NCBI GenBank assembly: GCA_031278965.1
Contig: JAITJJ010000231.1
Span: 1-6,468 of the forward strand
Direction: 5' to 3'
DNA: 6,468 bases
Source: Deferribacteraceae bacterium
GTDB taxonomy: Bacteria; Chrysiogenota; Deferribacteres; Deferribacterales; JAISNW01
Numbering within the stretch: position 1 is the stretch's first letter; every line of letters begins with the position of its first letter. Positions 1-5,472 of the stretch are shown here, one piece after another. The notes under the pieces were generated by a model that ran no database searches, had not been told where the DNA came from, and worked only from the letters and a program-made list of their open reading frames with translations. Made by a program: the position numbers and the translations under genes.

Positions 1-75
1 ACTTACTAATTTCAAAAACTTCGTGAACAGTCAACCTCATAGAACTGCTTAATAACTGTCATTAAATAACTACAA

Positions 76-119
76 CTGACGCTTTTTTCAGCCGCACCGA
101 GCGGCTAAAGGAGCGTCAG
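76..119. repeat. Long near-perfect stem-loop
   Basis: The outer arms CTGACGCT (76-83) and AGCGTCAG (112-119) are perfectly complementary. The stem continues inward through two T-G wobbles and three T-A pairs (84-88 with 107-111), a bulged C89, then the inner arms AGCCGC (90-95) and GCGGCT (101-106) around the loop ACCGA. This gives about 19 pairs in 44 bases. It is not followed by a T-run on the plus strand. On the minus strand the next bases are only moderately T-rich, so it could be a distant terminator for metY, but a palindromic (REP-like) repeat is equally possible. Confidence 0.6.
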
Positions 120-127
120 CGAGAGCG

Positions 128-140
128 GCGGTAATACCGC
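128..140. repeat. Small GC-rich hairpin
   Basis: GCGGT (128-132) and ACCGC (136-140) are perfect inverted repeats around AAT. An alternative pairing is AGCGG (124-128) with CCGCT (137-141 or 145-149). It begins only eight bases after the long stem-loop ends, so the two may form one palindromic element. Confidence 0.4.
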
Positions 141-207
141 TAGTCCGCTTTCCCCATTTATCAGCCTATCTGATTCCGAATCCCTATACTGTAACTCTCT
201 AAAACTT

Positions 208-216
208 TGCTATAAT
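208..216 (+). promoter_or_regulatory. Possible extended -10 promoter within an inverted repeat
   Basis: TGCTATAAT is a perfect consensus extended -10 (TGn plus TATAAT at 211-216). No good -35 lies 16-18 bases upstream, which extended -10 promoters can tolerate. ATAATCCC (212-219) overlaps the box and is repeated inverted as GGGATTAT (241-248), as an operator or a 5' RNA hairpin would be. A transcript starting near 223 would run into the 3' end of metY in antisense and has no clear coding sequence. Confidence 0.3.
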
Positions 217-395
217 CCCAAATATTCAAACAAAAGTTTAGGGATTATCTCTTATTTCTCCCAGAACATTTTCAAAAACACTTTACAACGCAGTCTGGCA
301 CGGACTTTCACTCTCTTTCTTCAACCTTTTCACGAAAGGGGACTATAAAGGAATTGCCCAATAATGAGTAGCCCCCATTTACATTAAAAATCCCT

Positions 396-1682
396 TTAAA
401 ATGCCTGTTTTAAGTCATCCAGTATATCGTCAATATGCTCTGTACCTACTGAGAGCCGGACGGTGTTCGGCTTAATTCCCTGGTCAAGCAGTTCCGCTTC
501 GCTTAACTGCGAGTGGGTTGTGGAAGCAGGGTGTATGGCAAGAGATTTTACATCCCCCACATTTACCAAAATTGAGAACAGCTCCAGTTTATCCACAAAT
601 CCCCTTGCTCTGTCAGAATCACCTTTAATTTCAAAGGTGAAAATGGAACCCGCCCCTTTTGGAAAATACTTTTTATATAAATTGTTGTGCGGGTGATCAG
701 GCAGAGACGGATGATTTATCTTTTCCACATCTTTATGCCCTTTTAAGAATTCCACAACCTTTAATGTGTTTTCCACATGCCTTTCCACTCTAAGGGATAG
801 AGTTTCAAGCCCTTGCAGAAACAGAAACGAGTTAAACGGAGAGAGGGCTGCTCCAAGGTCGCGTAAAATAGTGGTGCGCGCCTTGATTATATAAGCAAGA
901 TTGCCGGCCGCTTCGGTAAAAACCGCCCCGTGATAGCTGGGGTTGGGTTTGGAGATTCCCGGAAATTTATCGTTCTGCTCCCAATTAAATTTGCCGCTGT
1001 CCACTATAACGCCGCCTATAGATGTGCCGTGCCCTCCGATAAACTTTGTGGCGGAGTGCACCACAATATCAACCCCGTATTCTATGGGACGCAGAAGATA
1101 CGGGGTGGCAAAGGTATTGTCGGCTATAAGCGGAATTCCATGAGAATGGGCAATCTTTGCCGCAGCCTCTATGTCAATAATAGTTGAGTTGGGATTTCCC
1201 AGGGTTTCTATAAAGATGGCTTTAGTGTTCGGCTGAATGGCCTTTTCAAAATTCTCCGGATTTCCTCCGTCAACAAAGGTTGTCTTAATCCCAAGATCCC
1301 CAAAGGTATGGGCAAAAAGATTATAGGTGCCGCCGTAGATATATTTGTCAGAGACAATATGATCTCCTGAGGCGGCGATATTTTGGACGGAATATGCCGT
1401 TGCGGCCGCGCCTGAAGCTAGGGCAAGCGCCGCAACACCGCCTTCAAGAGCTGCAATCCGCTTCTCAAACACATCTGACGTAGGATTCATTAAACGGGTA
1501 TAAATATTGCCCGGTTCAGTAAGCGCAAAACGCCCCGCTCCTTGGGCGGAATCTTTAAAAACATAAGACGTGGTCTGATAGATTGGCACCGCCCTGGAAT
1601 CTGTGGCGGGATCCGGTTCCTCCTGCCCAACATGCACTTGTTGGGTTTCAAAGCGATAAGTCGTATAATCTTTTTTGCTCAC
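396..1682 (-). CDS. metY: O-acetylhomoserine sulfhydrylase (aminocarboxypropyltransferase)
   Basis: This cytoplasmic PLP enzyme of the Cys/Met-metabolism family makes homocysteine from O-acetylhomoserine and sulfide, a direct sulfhydrylation route to methionine. At 428 residues it has the usual MetY length. Visible motifs are YTRLMNPT (61-68, phosphate-binding Tyr/Arg), the cofactor aspartate in DNTFATP (188-194), the Schiff-base lysine K213 in HSATKFIGGHG (209-219), GTSIGG (219-224), HPASTTHSQL (384-393) and R409 in VRLSVG, the substrate carboxylate site. The start is GTG at 1680-1682, with AAGGAG six bases upstream. It stands alone on the minus strand, divergent from kdsD. Related gamma-synthases (MetB, MetZ, cystathionine gamma-lyase) are alternatives, but the length and the GGHGTSIGG segment favour MetY. 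I see no frameshift or missing catalytic residue. Confidence 0.93.
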   Translation of the reverse strand: MSKKDYTTYRFETQQVHVGQEEPDPATDSRAVPIYQTTSYVFKDSAQGAGRFALTEPGNIYTRLMNPTSDVFEKRIAALEGGVAALALASGAAATAYSVQNIAASGDHIVSDKYIYGGTYNLFAHTFGDLGIKTTFVDGGNPENFEKAIQPNTKAIFIETLGNPNSTIIDIEAAAKIAHSHGIPLIADNTFATPYLLRPIEYGVDIVVHSATKFIGGHGTSIGGVIVDSGKFNWEQNDKFPGISKPNPSYHGAVFTEAAGNLAYIIKARTTILRDLGAALSPFNSFLFLQGLETLSLRVERHVENTLKVVEFLKGHKDVEKINHPSLPDHPHNNLYKKYFPKGAGSIFTFEIKGDSDRARGFVDKLELFSILVNVGDVKSLAIHPASTTHSQLSEAELLDQGIKPNTVRLSVGTEHIDDILDDLKQAF

Positions 1683-1704
1683 AATGATCTCCTTATTATC
1701 CTAA

Positions 1705-1724
1705 ATTCATATAGGAATTATATG
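1705..1724. promoter_or_regulatory. Inverted repeat in the metY leader, possible operator
   Basis: CATATA (1708-1713) and TATATG (1719-1724) are perfect inverted repeats five bases apart, and ATTC/GAAT (1705-1708 and 1715-1718) overlap them. The element sits between the predicted metY transcription start and the ribosome binding site, where a repressor of sulfur-assimilation genes could act. The region is AT-rich, so chance is a real alternative. I cannot name a regulator. Confidence 0.3.
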
Positions 1725-1734
1725 TATTAAAATT

Positions 1735-1762
1735 AAGATACCATTTTTAATTCTTATGTCAA
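1735..1762 (-). promoter_or_regulatory. metY promoter
   Basis: Read on the minus strand, a perfect -35 TTGACA (1757-1762) is followed after 16 bases by TATCTT (1735-1740), preceded by TGG as an extended -10. Transcription would begin near 1728, leaving a leader of about 45 bases. That is too short for a SAM riboswitch. Confidence 0.65.
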
Positions 1763-1826
1763 TAAAAAAAGAAAAATTGTTTAGGGATATGTCGCAAGAT
1801 AAGAGGATATTGACCTTACTTATCGC

Positions 1827-1852
1827 ATTGCGGCTTATATATTTTCCGCAAT
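1827..1852. repeat. Inverted repeat ATTGCGG/CCGCAAT
   Basis: The perfect 7-base arms at 1827-1833 and 1846-1852 flank a 12-base AT-rich centre and run into TTTT on the plus strand. It could be a weak terminator or a regulator site. It lies just upstream of a weak promoter-like pair, TTGCAG (1854-1859) and TACAAT (1878-1883), spaced by 18. Confidence 0.35.
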
Positions 1853-1992
1853 TTTGCAGTCCATTAACAATCAAGAGTACAATACGGCGAGTTTAATATC
1901 AAGCTGTTTTTTGGAGGGGGAGGATTTATAACGTTGCGTATGGCTTCGGCGGATTTCCTTTCTTCTGTTCTACTTTTAATTTAAGTTTTTCA

Positions 1993-2075
1993 TATAATTG
2001 CCGATAAAAAGTATGTGTTAGAATGACCTGAGAGGTCGTATGAGAGGGATGGGGTTCACGCCCCCATCCCTTTTA
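1993..2075 (+). ncRNA. Candidate small untranslated RNA
   Basis: A perfect -10 TATAAT (1993-1998) lies upstream of a strong intrinsic terminator. Transcription would start near 2005 and end near 2075, giving an RNA of about 70 bases with two stem-loops: GACCT/AGGTC (2025-2037) and the terminator stem. No open frame with a ribosome binding site lies inside; the ATGs present stop at once or run into the terminator. No clear -35 is visible, so the true start may be further left, for instance from the TTGCAG/TACAAT pair, giving about 185 bases. It does not resemble tmRNA, RNase P RNA or SRP RNA; I cannot assign a family. An attenuated leader is the main alternative. Confidence 0.35.
2046..2075 (+). 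terminator. Strong intrinsic terminator with no gene upstream
   Basis: GGGATGGGG (2046-2054) and CCCCATCCC (2062-2070) form a perfect 9-pair GC-rich stem with a 7-base loop, followed by TTTTATTAT. The T-run is only on the plus-strand side, so it stops plus-strand transcripts. No plus-strand gene precedes it in the window, which implies a non-coding or attenuated transcript. Confidence 0.75.
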
Positions 2076-2089
2076 TTATCAGCAGCTGG

Positions 2090-2113
2090 AAGGAAAACTG
2101 CGGTTTTATCCTT
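2090..2113. repeat. Hairpin upstream of the kdsD promoter
   Basis: AAGGAAAAC (2090-2098) pairs with GTTTT plus CCTT (2103-2107, 2110-2113) around loop TGCG, with a two-base bulge. The perfect palindrome TTGCGCAA (2116-2123) follows at once. Together they could be regulator sites upstream of the kdsD -35; no regulator can be named. Confidence 0.3.
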
Positions 2114-2137
2114 ACTTGCGCAACCGAAAACGAAATC

Positions 2138-2166
2138 TTGCAAACAGAGGCGGAAGGTGCTATATA
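2138..2166 (+). promoter_or_regulatory. kdsD promoter
   Basis: TTGCAA (2138-2143) is 17 bases from TATATA (2161-2166), which carries a TGC extension and overlaps TATAAT at 2163-2168. The -10 is framed by GTGC (2157-2160) and GCAC (2169-2172), a perfect inverted repeat that could be an operator. Transcription would start near 2173, leaving a leader of about 113 bases for the kdsD operon. Confidence 0.55.
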
Positions 2167-2202
2167 ATGCACTCACCAAATATTATGTTTTCCGCTCAAA
2201 GT

Positions 2203-2232
2203 ATCCGCCGCTTTCTTATAAAAGCTGCGGAT
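2203..2232 (+). promoter_or_regulatory. Stem-loop in the kdsD leader
   Basis: ATCCGC (2203-2208) pairs with GCGGAT (2227-2232), and GCTTT (2210-2214) with AAAGC (2221-2225), with one C/T mismatch between them and a 6-base loop CTTATA. No T-run follows, so it is not a terminator. It may affect RNA stability or bind a protein. Further down, AGTATA/TATACT (2249-2254, 2267-2272) is a second inverted repeat just before the ribosome binding site. Confidence 0.4.
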
Positions 2233-2285
2233 GGCTGTTGCGGGCTTAAGTATACCAAAGTTTAAATATACTAGGGGAATAATAT

Positions 2286-3254
2286 ATGAGCAAGATTTTG
2301 GAAACCGCCTTTAAGGCCTTTGACATGGAGATAGAATCAATAGAAGCGGCGAAAAAGCGGCTTGACGCTAATTTTGAAAAAGCCGTCAGCATAATCCTTG
2401 CCTGCAAAGGGCGCCTGGCGGTCACCGGAATGGGGAAGTCCGGGCATATCGCCCATAAAATCTCCGCCACTTTATCATCCACAGGCACGCCGTCCTTATT
2501 TATTCACCCTGCGGAGGCAGTTCACGGGGATATGGGGATGCTGACTGAAGGCGATGCGGTGCTTGCCCTCTCCAAAAGCGGCGAGACTGAGGAAATAAAA
2601 GCAATCCTCCCCTTAATAAAACGTTTGGGATATCCGTTAATCTCCATTACAGGCAACTCCGCCTCCACTTTGGCTAAAAAAAGCGATGCCCACCTTGACG
2701 CTAGTATTGAACGGGAGGCGTGTTCACTAAACCTTGCTCCTACCTCAAGCACTACCGTTTCTCTTGTTCTGGGGGATGCCCTTGCGGTTGCCCTTATGGT
2801 TGAGCGCGGCTTCACCGATAAAGACTTTGCCCTTTACCACCCCTCCGGCGTCCTCGGCAACCGCCTATTCCTTCGGGTCGGAGATATTTGGCACACCAAT
2901 GAAGAGCTGCCGGTGGTAAAACTTTCCACCCCGATGAAAGATCTGTTATATATTATAAGCTCCAAACGCTTTGGGTGCGCCGCCGTAACGGACGGAGAAG
3001 GGAAATTGGCGGGGATCGTCACGGACGGCGATCTTAGGCGGTGTATGGAAAAATATGAGAGTTACGGCAAGCTCACCGCCGCCGCAATCATGAGCCGAAA
3101 TCCTAAAGTTATCTCTCAGGACGAGTTGGCGGCAGCCGCCTTAGAGCTTATGGAAACCTACTCCATTACCACCCTTTTATCGGTGGATGCAGAAGGTAAG
3201 CCGATTGGGATTGTGCATATGCACGACCTTATCCGCAGAGGTCTTGCGGGATGA
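2286..3254 (+). CDS. kdsD: D-arabinose 5-phosphate isomerase (KdsD/KpsF family)
   Basis: It interconverts ribulose 5-phosphate and arabinose 5-phosphate in the cytoplasm, the first committed step towards Kdo for lipopolysaccharide. The 322 residues are the normal family length. An N-terminal SIS domain (about 30-190) shows GMGKSGH (48-54, catalytic-type K51), HPAEAVHGDMGM (74-85), SKSGET (96-101), EACSLNLAPTSSTT (144-157) and YHPSGVLG (184-191). Two CBS domains follow (about 205-262 and 268-320), the first with IVTDGDLRR. ATG follows AGGGGA (2273-2278) at seven bases. It is the first gene of an operon and its stop overlaps the next ATG. Kdo partners kdsA, kdsB or kdsC are not beside it. A capsule-type KpsF or GutQ paralogue would look similar, but the reaction is the same. 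Confidence 0.93.
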   Translation: MSKILETAFKAFDMEIESIEAAKKRLDANFEKAVSIILACKGRLAVTGMGKSGHIAHKISATLSSTGTPSLFIHPAEAVHGDMGMLTEGDAVLALSKSGETEEIKAILPLIKRLGYPLISITGNSASTLAKKSDAHLDASIEREACSLNLAPTSSTTVSLVLGDALAVALMVERGFTDKDFALYHPSGVLGNRLFLRVGDIWHTNEELPVVKLSTPMKDLLYIISSKRFGCAAVTDGEGKLAGIVTDGDLRRCMEKYESYGKLTAAAIMSRNPKVISQDELAAAALELMETYSITTLLSVDAEGKPIGIVHMHDLIRRGLAG

Positions 3255-3928
3255 GTTTTTTTGATTTTGACTTGTCAAAACTCATCCTCTCAGTAGTTCC
3301 GTTTATCTTGGCGATCACTGTTCATGAGGCTTCCCACGGCTATGCAGCGTATTATCTGGGGGATAACACCGCCAAAAATGCGGGGCGCCTGACCCTCAAC
3401 CCTTTAGCCCATTTAGATATTCTTGGGCTTGCGTGTCTGCTCATAACCCGAATGTTCGGGTGGGCAAAGCCGGTGCCCGTGAATTTTGCCGTTATAAGCC
3501 GCAAACGCTACGGACCCTTAATTGTTGCCGCCGCGGGACCTGTCAGCAACTTCCTTATGGCGTTTTTAGGGGTTATCCTTCTTGCCCTGTTTTTTCGGCT
3601 TGTGGGGTTTGAAACGCTCGATCGGAAGATTGCAGAAAACGCAAGCATCTATGTATTCATATTTCATTCGCTACAATATTTAATAGTTATCAATGTTACT
3701 TTGGGAATATTTAACCTTATTCCGATACTCCCGCTGGACGGCGGGCGGGTGCTCCAAAACCTTCTCCCCCCCGATAAAGCCTATGTCTACGGGAAAATGG
3801 AACGCTGGGGGTTCTTTCTGATTCTTATCCTTGTTTTTACGGGAATTATAGGCAAAGTTATCTTTCCGGCAATACACTTTGTAAACGGTTATCTAATCAG
3901 CCTTGCTTTTGGAGGGTTTGTTCATTGA
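3251..3928 (+). CDS. M50 family site-2-type membrane zinc protease
   Basis: This is an integral-membrane metalloprotease of the short site-2 protease class that cuts substrates within or near the membrane; its target is unknown. HEASH (25-29) in the first membrane segment supplies two zinc histidines and the catalytic glutamate. NLIPILPLDGGRVL (155-168) supplies the third zinc ligand, D163. Hydrophobic segments lie near 11-36, 57-69, 88-117, 135-160, 187-206 and 209-223. At 225 residues with no PDZ or CBS domain, it matches the compact YwhC/Rip3-like core, not RseP. Its ATG overlaps the kdsD stop (ATGA), with AGAGG (3237-3241) nine bases upstream, so translation is probably coupled. Such genes often sit beside trpS in other bacteria (from memory), as here; the functional reason is unclear. 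Confidence 0.9.
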   Translation: MSFFDFDLSKLILSVVPFILAITVHEASHGYAAYYLGDNTAKNAGRLTLNPLAHLDILGLACLLITRMFGWAKPVPVNFAVISRKRYGPLIVAAAGPVSNFLMAFLGVILLALFFRLVGFETLDRKIAENASIYVFIFHSLQYLIVINVTLGIFNLIPILPLDGGRVLQNLLPPDKAYVYGKMERWGFFLILILVFTGIIGKVIFPAIHFVNGYLISLAFGGFVH

Positions 3929-4905
3929 AACGGGTATTCAGTGCAATGCGCCCGACGGGGCGGCTTCATCTGGGGCACTATTTCGGAGCGCTTGACAACT
4001 GGATCAAGCTCCAGAAAGATTATGAATGTTTTTACGGGATAGCTGACTGGCATGCCCTCACCACCAATTTTGAGGCTCCTGATGATATTCGGGAAAATAC
4101 CCGTCAACTCTTGCTGGATTGGTTAAGCACGGGCGTGAATACGGAAAAATCCGTTCTTTTTGTGCAGTCTAAAAACCTTGCCCACGCTGAGCTTTATCTC
4201 CTTTTGGGGATGATAACTCCTGTGGCGTGGCTGGAGCGCACCCCCACCTATAAGGAGATGCAAGCGGAGCTCTCCCATAAAGACCTTGCCAACTACGGCT
4301 TTCTGGGATATCCCGTGCTTATGACATCGGATATTATAATATATAACGCGGCCTATGTGCCGGTTGGGATTGACCAGGTTCCACATGTTGAACTCTCACG
4401 CGAAATAGTGCGGCGTTTCCACACGCTTTACAATAAAGAGGTTTTTGTGGAGCCGCAGGCGCTGCTTACCAAACAGGCAAAGCTCCCCGGTCTGGACGGC
4501 AGAAAGATGAGCAAAAGCTACGATAACTCGGTTATGCTCTCAGATATTCCGGAAGTTGTGGAGAAGAAGCTTAAAACTATGGTAACCGATACAAACCGCA
4601 AGAAACGGAGTGATCCGGGGGATCCGGAATGCTGCCCGGTCTATCCGTATCACGACATCTTTTCAACTGAAGATGAAAAGGCGGAAGTTACCGCAGGGTG
4701 TAAAAATGCGGGGATAGGGTGTCTTGACTGCAAAAAAATCCTTATTAATCATGTCCTCGCCTTTCTAGCTCCAATACGGGAGAAACGCACCCGTTTGGAA
4801 AGAGAGATTACAGATGCGGATGAATATCTGGCGGATTCCCAGAAAAAAGCGGGAGAAGAGGCGGAAAAAACAGTAGCTGCGGTTCGGGAGGCGATAAAGA
4901 TATAA
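3925..4905 (+). CDS. trpS: Tryptophanyl-tRNA synthetase, probable Fe-S cluster type
   Basis: This class I aminoacyl-tRNA synthetase charges tRNA-Trp with tryptophan in the cytoplasm. It shows the HIGH-type motif HLGH (15-18) after MRPTGRL, the substrate-site segment VGIDQVPHVELSRE (147-160) and KMSKS (194-198). Its 326 residues are the usual length. C236 (next to C237), C259, C266 and C269 form a C-x22-C-x6-C-x2-C pattern, which I recall as the [4Fe-4S] site of Thermotoga maritima TrpRS. The start is TTG overlapping the M50 stop (TTGA); GGAGGG (3911-3916) lies eight bases upstream. The next in-frame ATG, codon 8, would remove the first beta strand. The C-terminal helix (about 285-326) is highly charged. 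It closes the kdsD operon; I see no strong terminator after it. Confidence 0.95.
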   Translation: MKRVFSAMRPTGRLHLGHYFGALDNWIKLQKDYECFYGIADWHALTTNFEAPDDIRENTRQLLLDWLSTGVNTEKSVLFVQSKNLAHAELYLLLGMITPVAWLERTPTYKEMQAELSHKDLANYGFLGYPVLMTSDIIIYNAAYVPVGIDQVPHVELSREIVRRFHTLYNKEVFVEPQALLTKQAKLPGLDGRKMSKSYDNSVMLSDIPEVVEKKLKTMVTDTNRKKRSDPGDPECCPVYPYHDIFSTEDEKAEVTAGCKNAGIGCLDCKKILINHVLAFLAPIREKRTRLEREITDADEYLADSQKKAGEEAEKTVAAVREAIKI

Positions 4906-4926
4906 AGATTTGGAGTTTATATCCAA
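4899..4926. repeat. Overlapping inverted repeats at the trpS stop
   Basis: GATATAAA (4899-4906, spanning the trpS stop) pairs with TTTATATC (4916-4923). Alternatively, TTGGA (4910-4914) pairs with TCCAA (4922-4926). The stems are AT-rich with no T-run after them, so this is at best a weak terminator or an RNA-end stabiliser. Confidence 0.3.
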
Positions 4927-4955
4927 GCAGCTTTTCATCTTTACGATTTCTAACA

Positions 4956-4967
4956 ACATCGCGATGT
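4956..4967. promoter_or_regulatory. 12-base perfect palindrome between trpS and tatB
   Basis: ACATCGCGATGT is a perfect even palindrome about 70 bases upstream of the suggested tatB -35. It could be a dimeric-regulator site, but nothing identifies the protein and a short palindrome can occur by chance. Confidence 0.25.
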
Positions 4968-5038
4968 GGGTAGTTGCAGCTTCCAATGAACGTTCACGAA
5001 CTCCCGGATTACAGACAAAAAGAATAATAGCTTTTTTA

Positions 5039-5067
5039 TGGACGCTCTTTTAATTTTGCTGTATCAT
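5039..5067 (+). promoter_or_regulatory. Possible promoter of the tat-moaA operon
   Basis: TGGACG (5039-5044, four of six consensus bases) is 17 bases from TATCAT (5062-5067, five of six). The start would lie near 5074, giving a leader of about 24 bases. The 192-base gap after trpS makes a separate promoter likely, but this match is modest and read-through from trpS is possible. Confidence 0.35.
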
Positions 5068-5097
5068 TTTTCAGATTTATATTACGGGAAGAGCTAA

Positions 5098-5469
5098 ATG
5101 GGTTTGAGTTTTGCGGAGATTGGGATTGTGCTTTTGGTGGCTTTAATAGTCATAGGACCGGATAAGTTGCCTAAGGTTGCCAAATCCATCGGCAAGGGGT
5201 ATGCCGAATTTAAGAGAGCTTTTAACGACCTAAAGCGGGCGGCGGATATCAACAATGTTGAAGTGACGCCGCAAAGGGCAAGGGATACGAAAAGCGTTTA
5301 TAAAAGCCGTTGGGAAGCGGAAGCCTTGGAAGAAACTCCGCATGATGCTCAGGAAGTCAATAAAATCGCAGCTCCCGCGGCGGAGGCCGAAACGAAGAGT
5401 GAACCTGCCGCTGAAAATAAGCCTGTCGAACGGGCAAAGCGCAGCGACCTGATCAAGGAGGTTGACTAA
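5098..5469 (+). CDS. tatB: Sec-independent translocase TatA/TatB-family protein, TatB-like
   Basis: It is a single-span inner-membrane component of the twin-arginine pathway; with TatC, TatB-type proteins form the receptor for folded cargo. E7 begins the short membrane segment (about 5-19), followed by the hinge GPDKLP (20-25) and an amphipathic helix rich in K/R and A (about 26-48). The Gly-Pro hinge is typical of TatB, whereas TatA usually has Phe-Gly there. The tail from about residue 55 is charged and Ala/Glu-rich, probably disordered. At 123 residues it is longer than most TatA. ATG follows GGGAAGAG (5086-5093) at four bases. The stop lies three bases before tatC. No separate tatA is next to it, so it may act alone with TatC, or tatA may be elsewhere. 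Confidence 0.85.
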   Translation: MGLSFAEIGIVLLVALIVIGPDKLPKVAKSIGKGYAEFKRAFNDLKRAADINNVEVTPQRARDTKSVYKSRWEAEALEETPHDAQEVNKIAAPAAEAETKSEPAAENKPVERAKRSDLIKEVD

Positions 5470-5472
5470 ACG

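Larger units (their letters stand above)
1..395. other. Non-coding left flank with hairpins and a possible promoter
   Basis: I see no credible gene here. A frame open from the left edge stops at 50-52 after 16 codons; it could be the tail of an upstream gene but is too short to judge. A second frame is open from 216 to the TAG at 369-371 but has no ATG, GTG or TTG start, so I do not call it. The stretch holds a long stem-loop at 76-119, a small hairpin at 128-140, an extended -10 box at 208-216 within an inverted repeat, and a weak stem at 325-339. It lies downstream of metY, so part of it could be the metY 3' untranslated region. Confidence 0.6.
1763..2285. other. Long non-coding divergent region between metY and kdsD
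   Basis: No convincing protein gene lies here; the 69-codon frame at 2040-2249 starts inside a terminator and has no ribosome binding site. From left to right the region holds an inverted repeat ATTGCGG/CCGCAAT (1827-1833, 1846-1852), a G-rich run GGAGGGGG (1913-1920), a perfect -10 TATAAT (1993-1998), a small hairpin (2025-2037), a strong plus-strand terminator (2046-2075), a hairpin (2090-2113), the palindrome TTGCGCAA (2116-2123), the kdsD promoter (2138-2166) and a leader hairpin (2203-2232). Structure is far denser than an ordinary spacer would need. Confidence 0.6.

Noticed and set aside
76..119. Integron attC-like site
   Set aside because: The palindrome lacks the RYYYAAC/GTTRRRY core ends at matching positions, and no integrase or cassette is present.
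127..138. GCGGTAATAC resembles a conserved 16S rRNA segment
   Set aside because: Only about ten bases match and the flanks differ; it is part of a local hairpin, not an rRNA fragment.
325..339. CCTTT/AAAGG stem as the metY terminator
   Set aside because: Five weak pairs and no T-run on the minus-strand side; too weak to annotate.
216..371. Open plus-strand frame of 51 codons
   Set aside because: It contains no ATG, GTG or TTG start and is preceded by a stop at 213-215; it could be a relic, but nothing supports that.
1683..1730. SAM or other methionine riboswitch upstream of metY
   Set aside because: The predicted leader is only about 45 bases with no suitable stems, so no known riboswitch would fit.
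1926..1980. Possible 17-codon hydrophobic peptide starting TTG CGT ATG after a G-rich run
   Set aside because: It is very short, the start choice is arbitrary and the G-run may be an RNA structure element; not enough to call.
2040..2249. 69-codon plus-strand frame
   Set aside because: It starts inside the terminator region, has no ribosome binding site, runs through the kdsD promoter and has no recognisable protein pattern.
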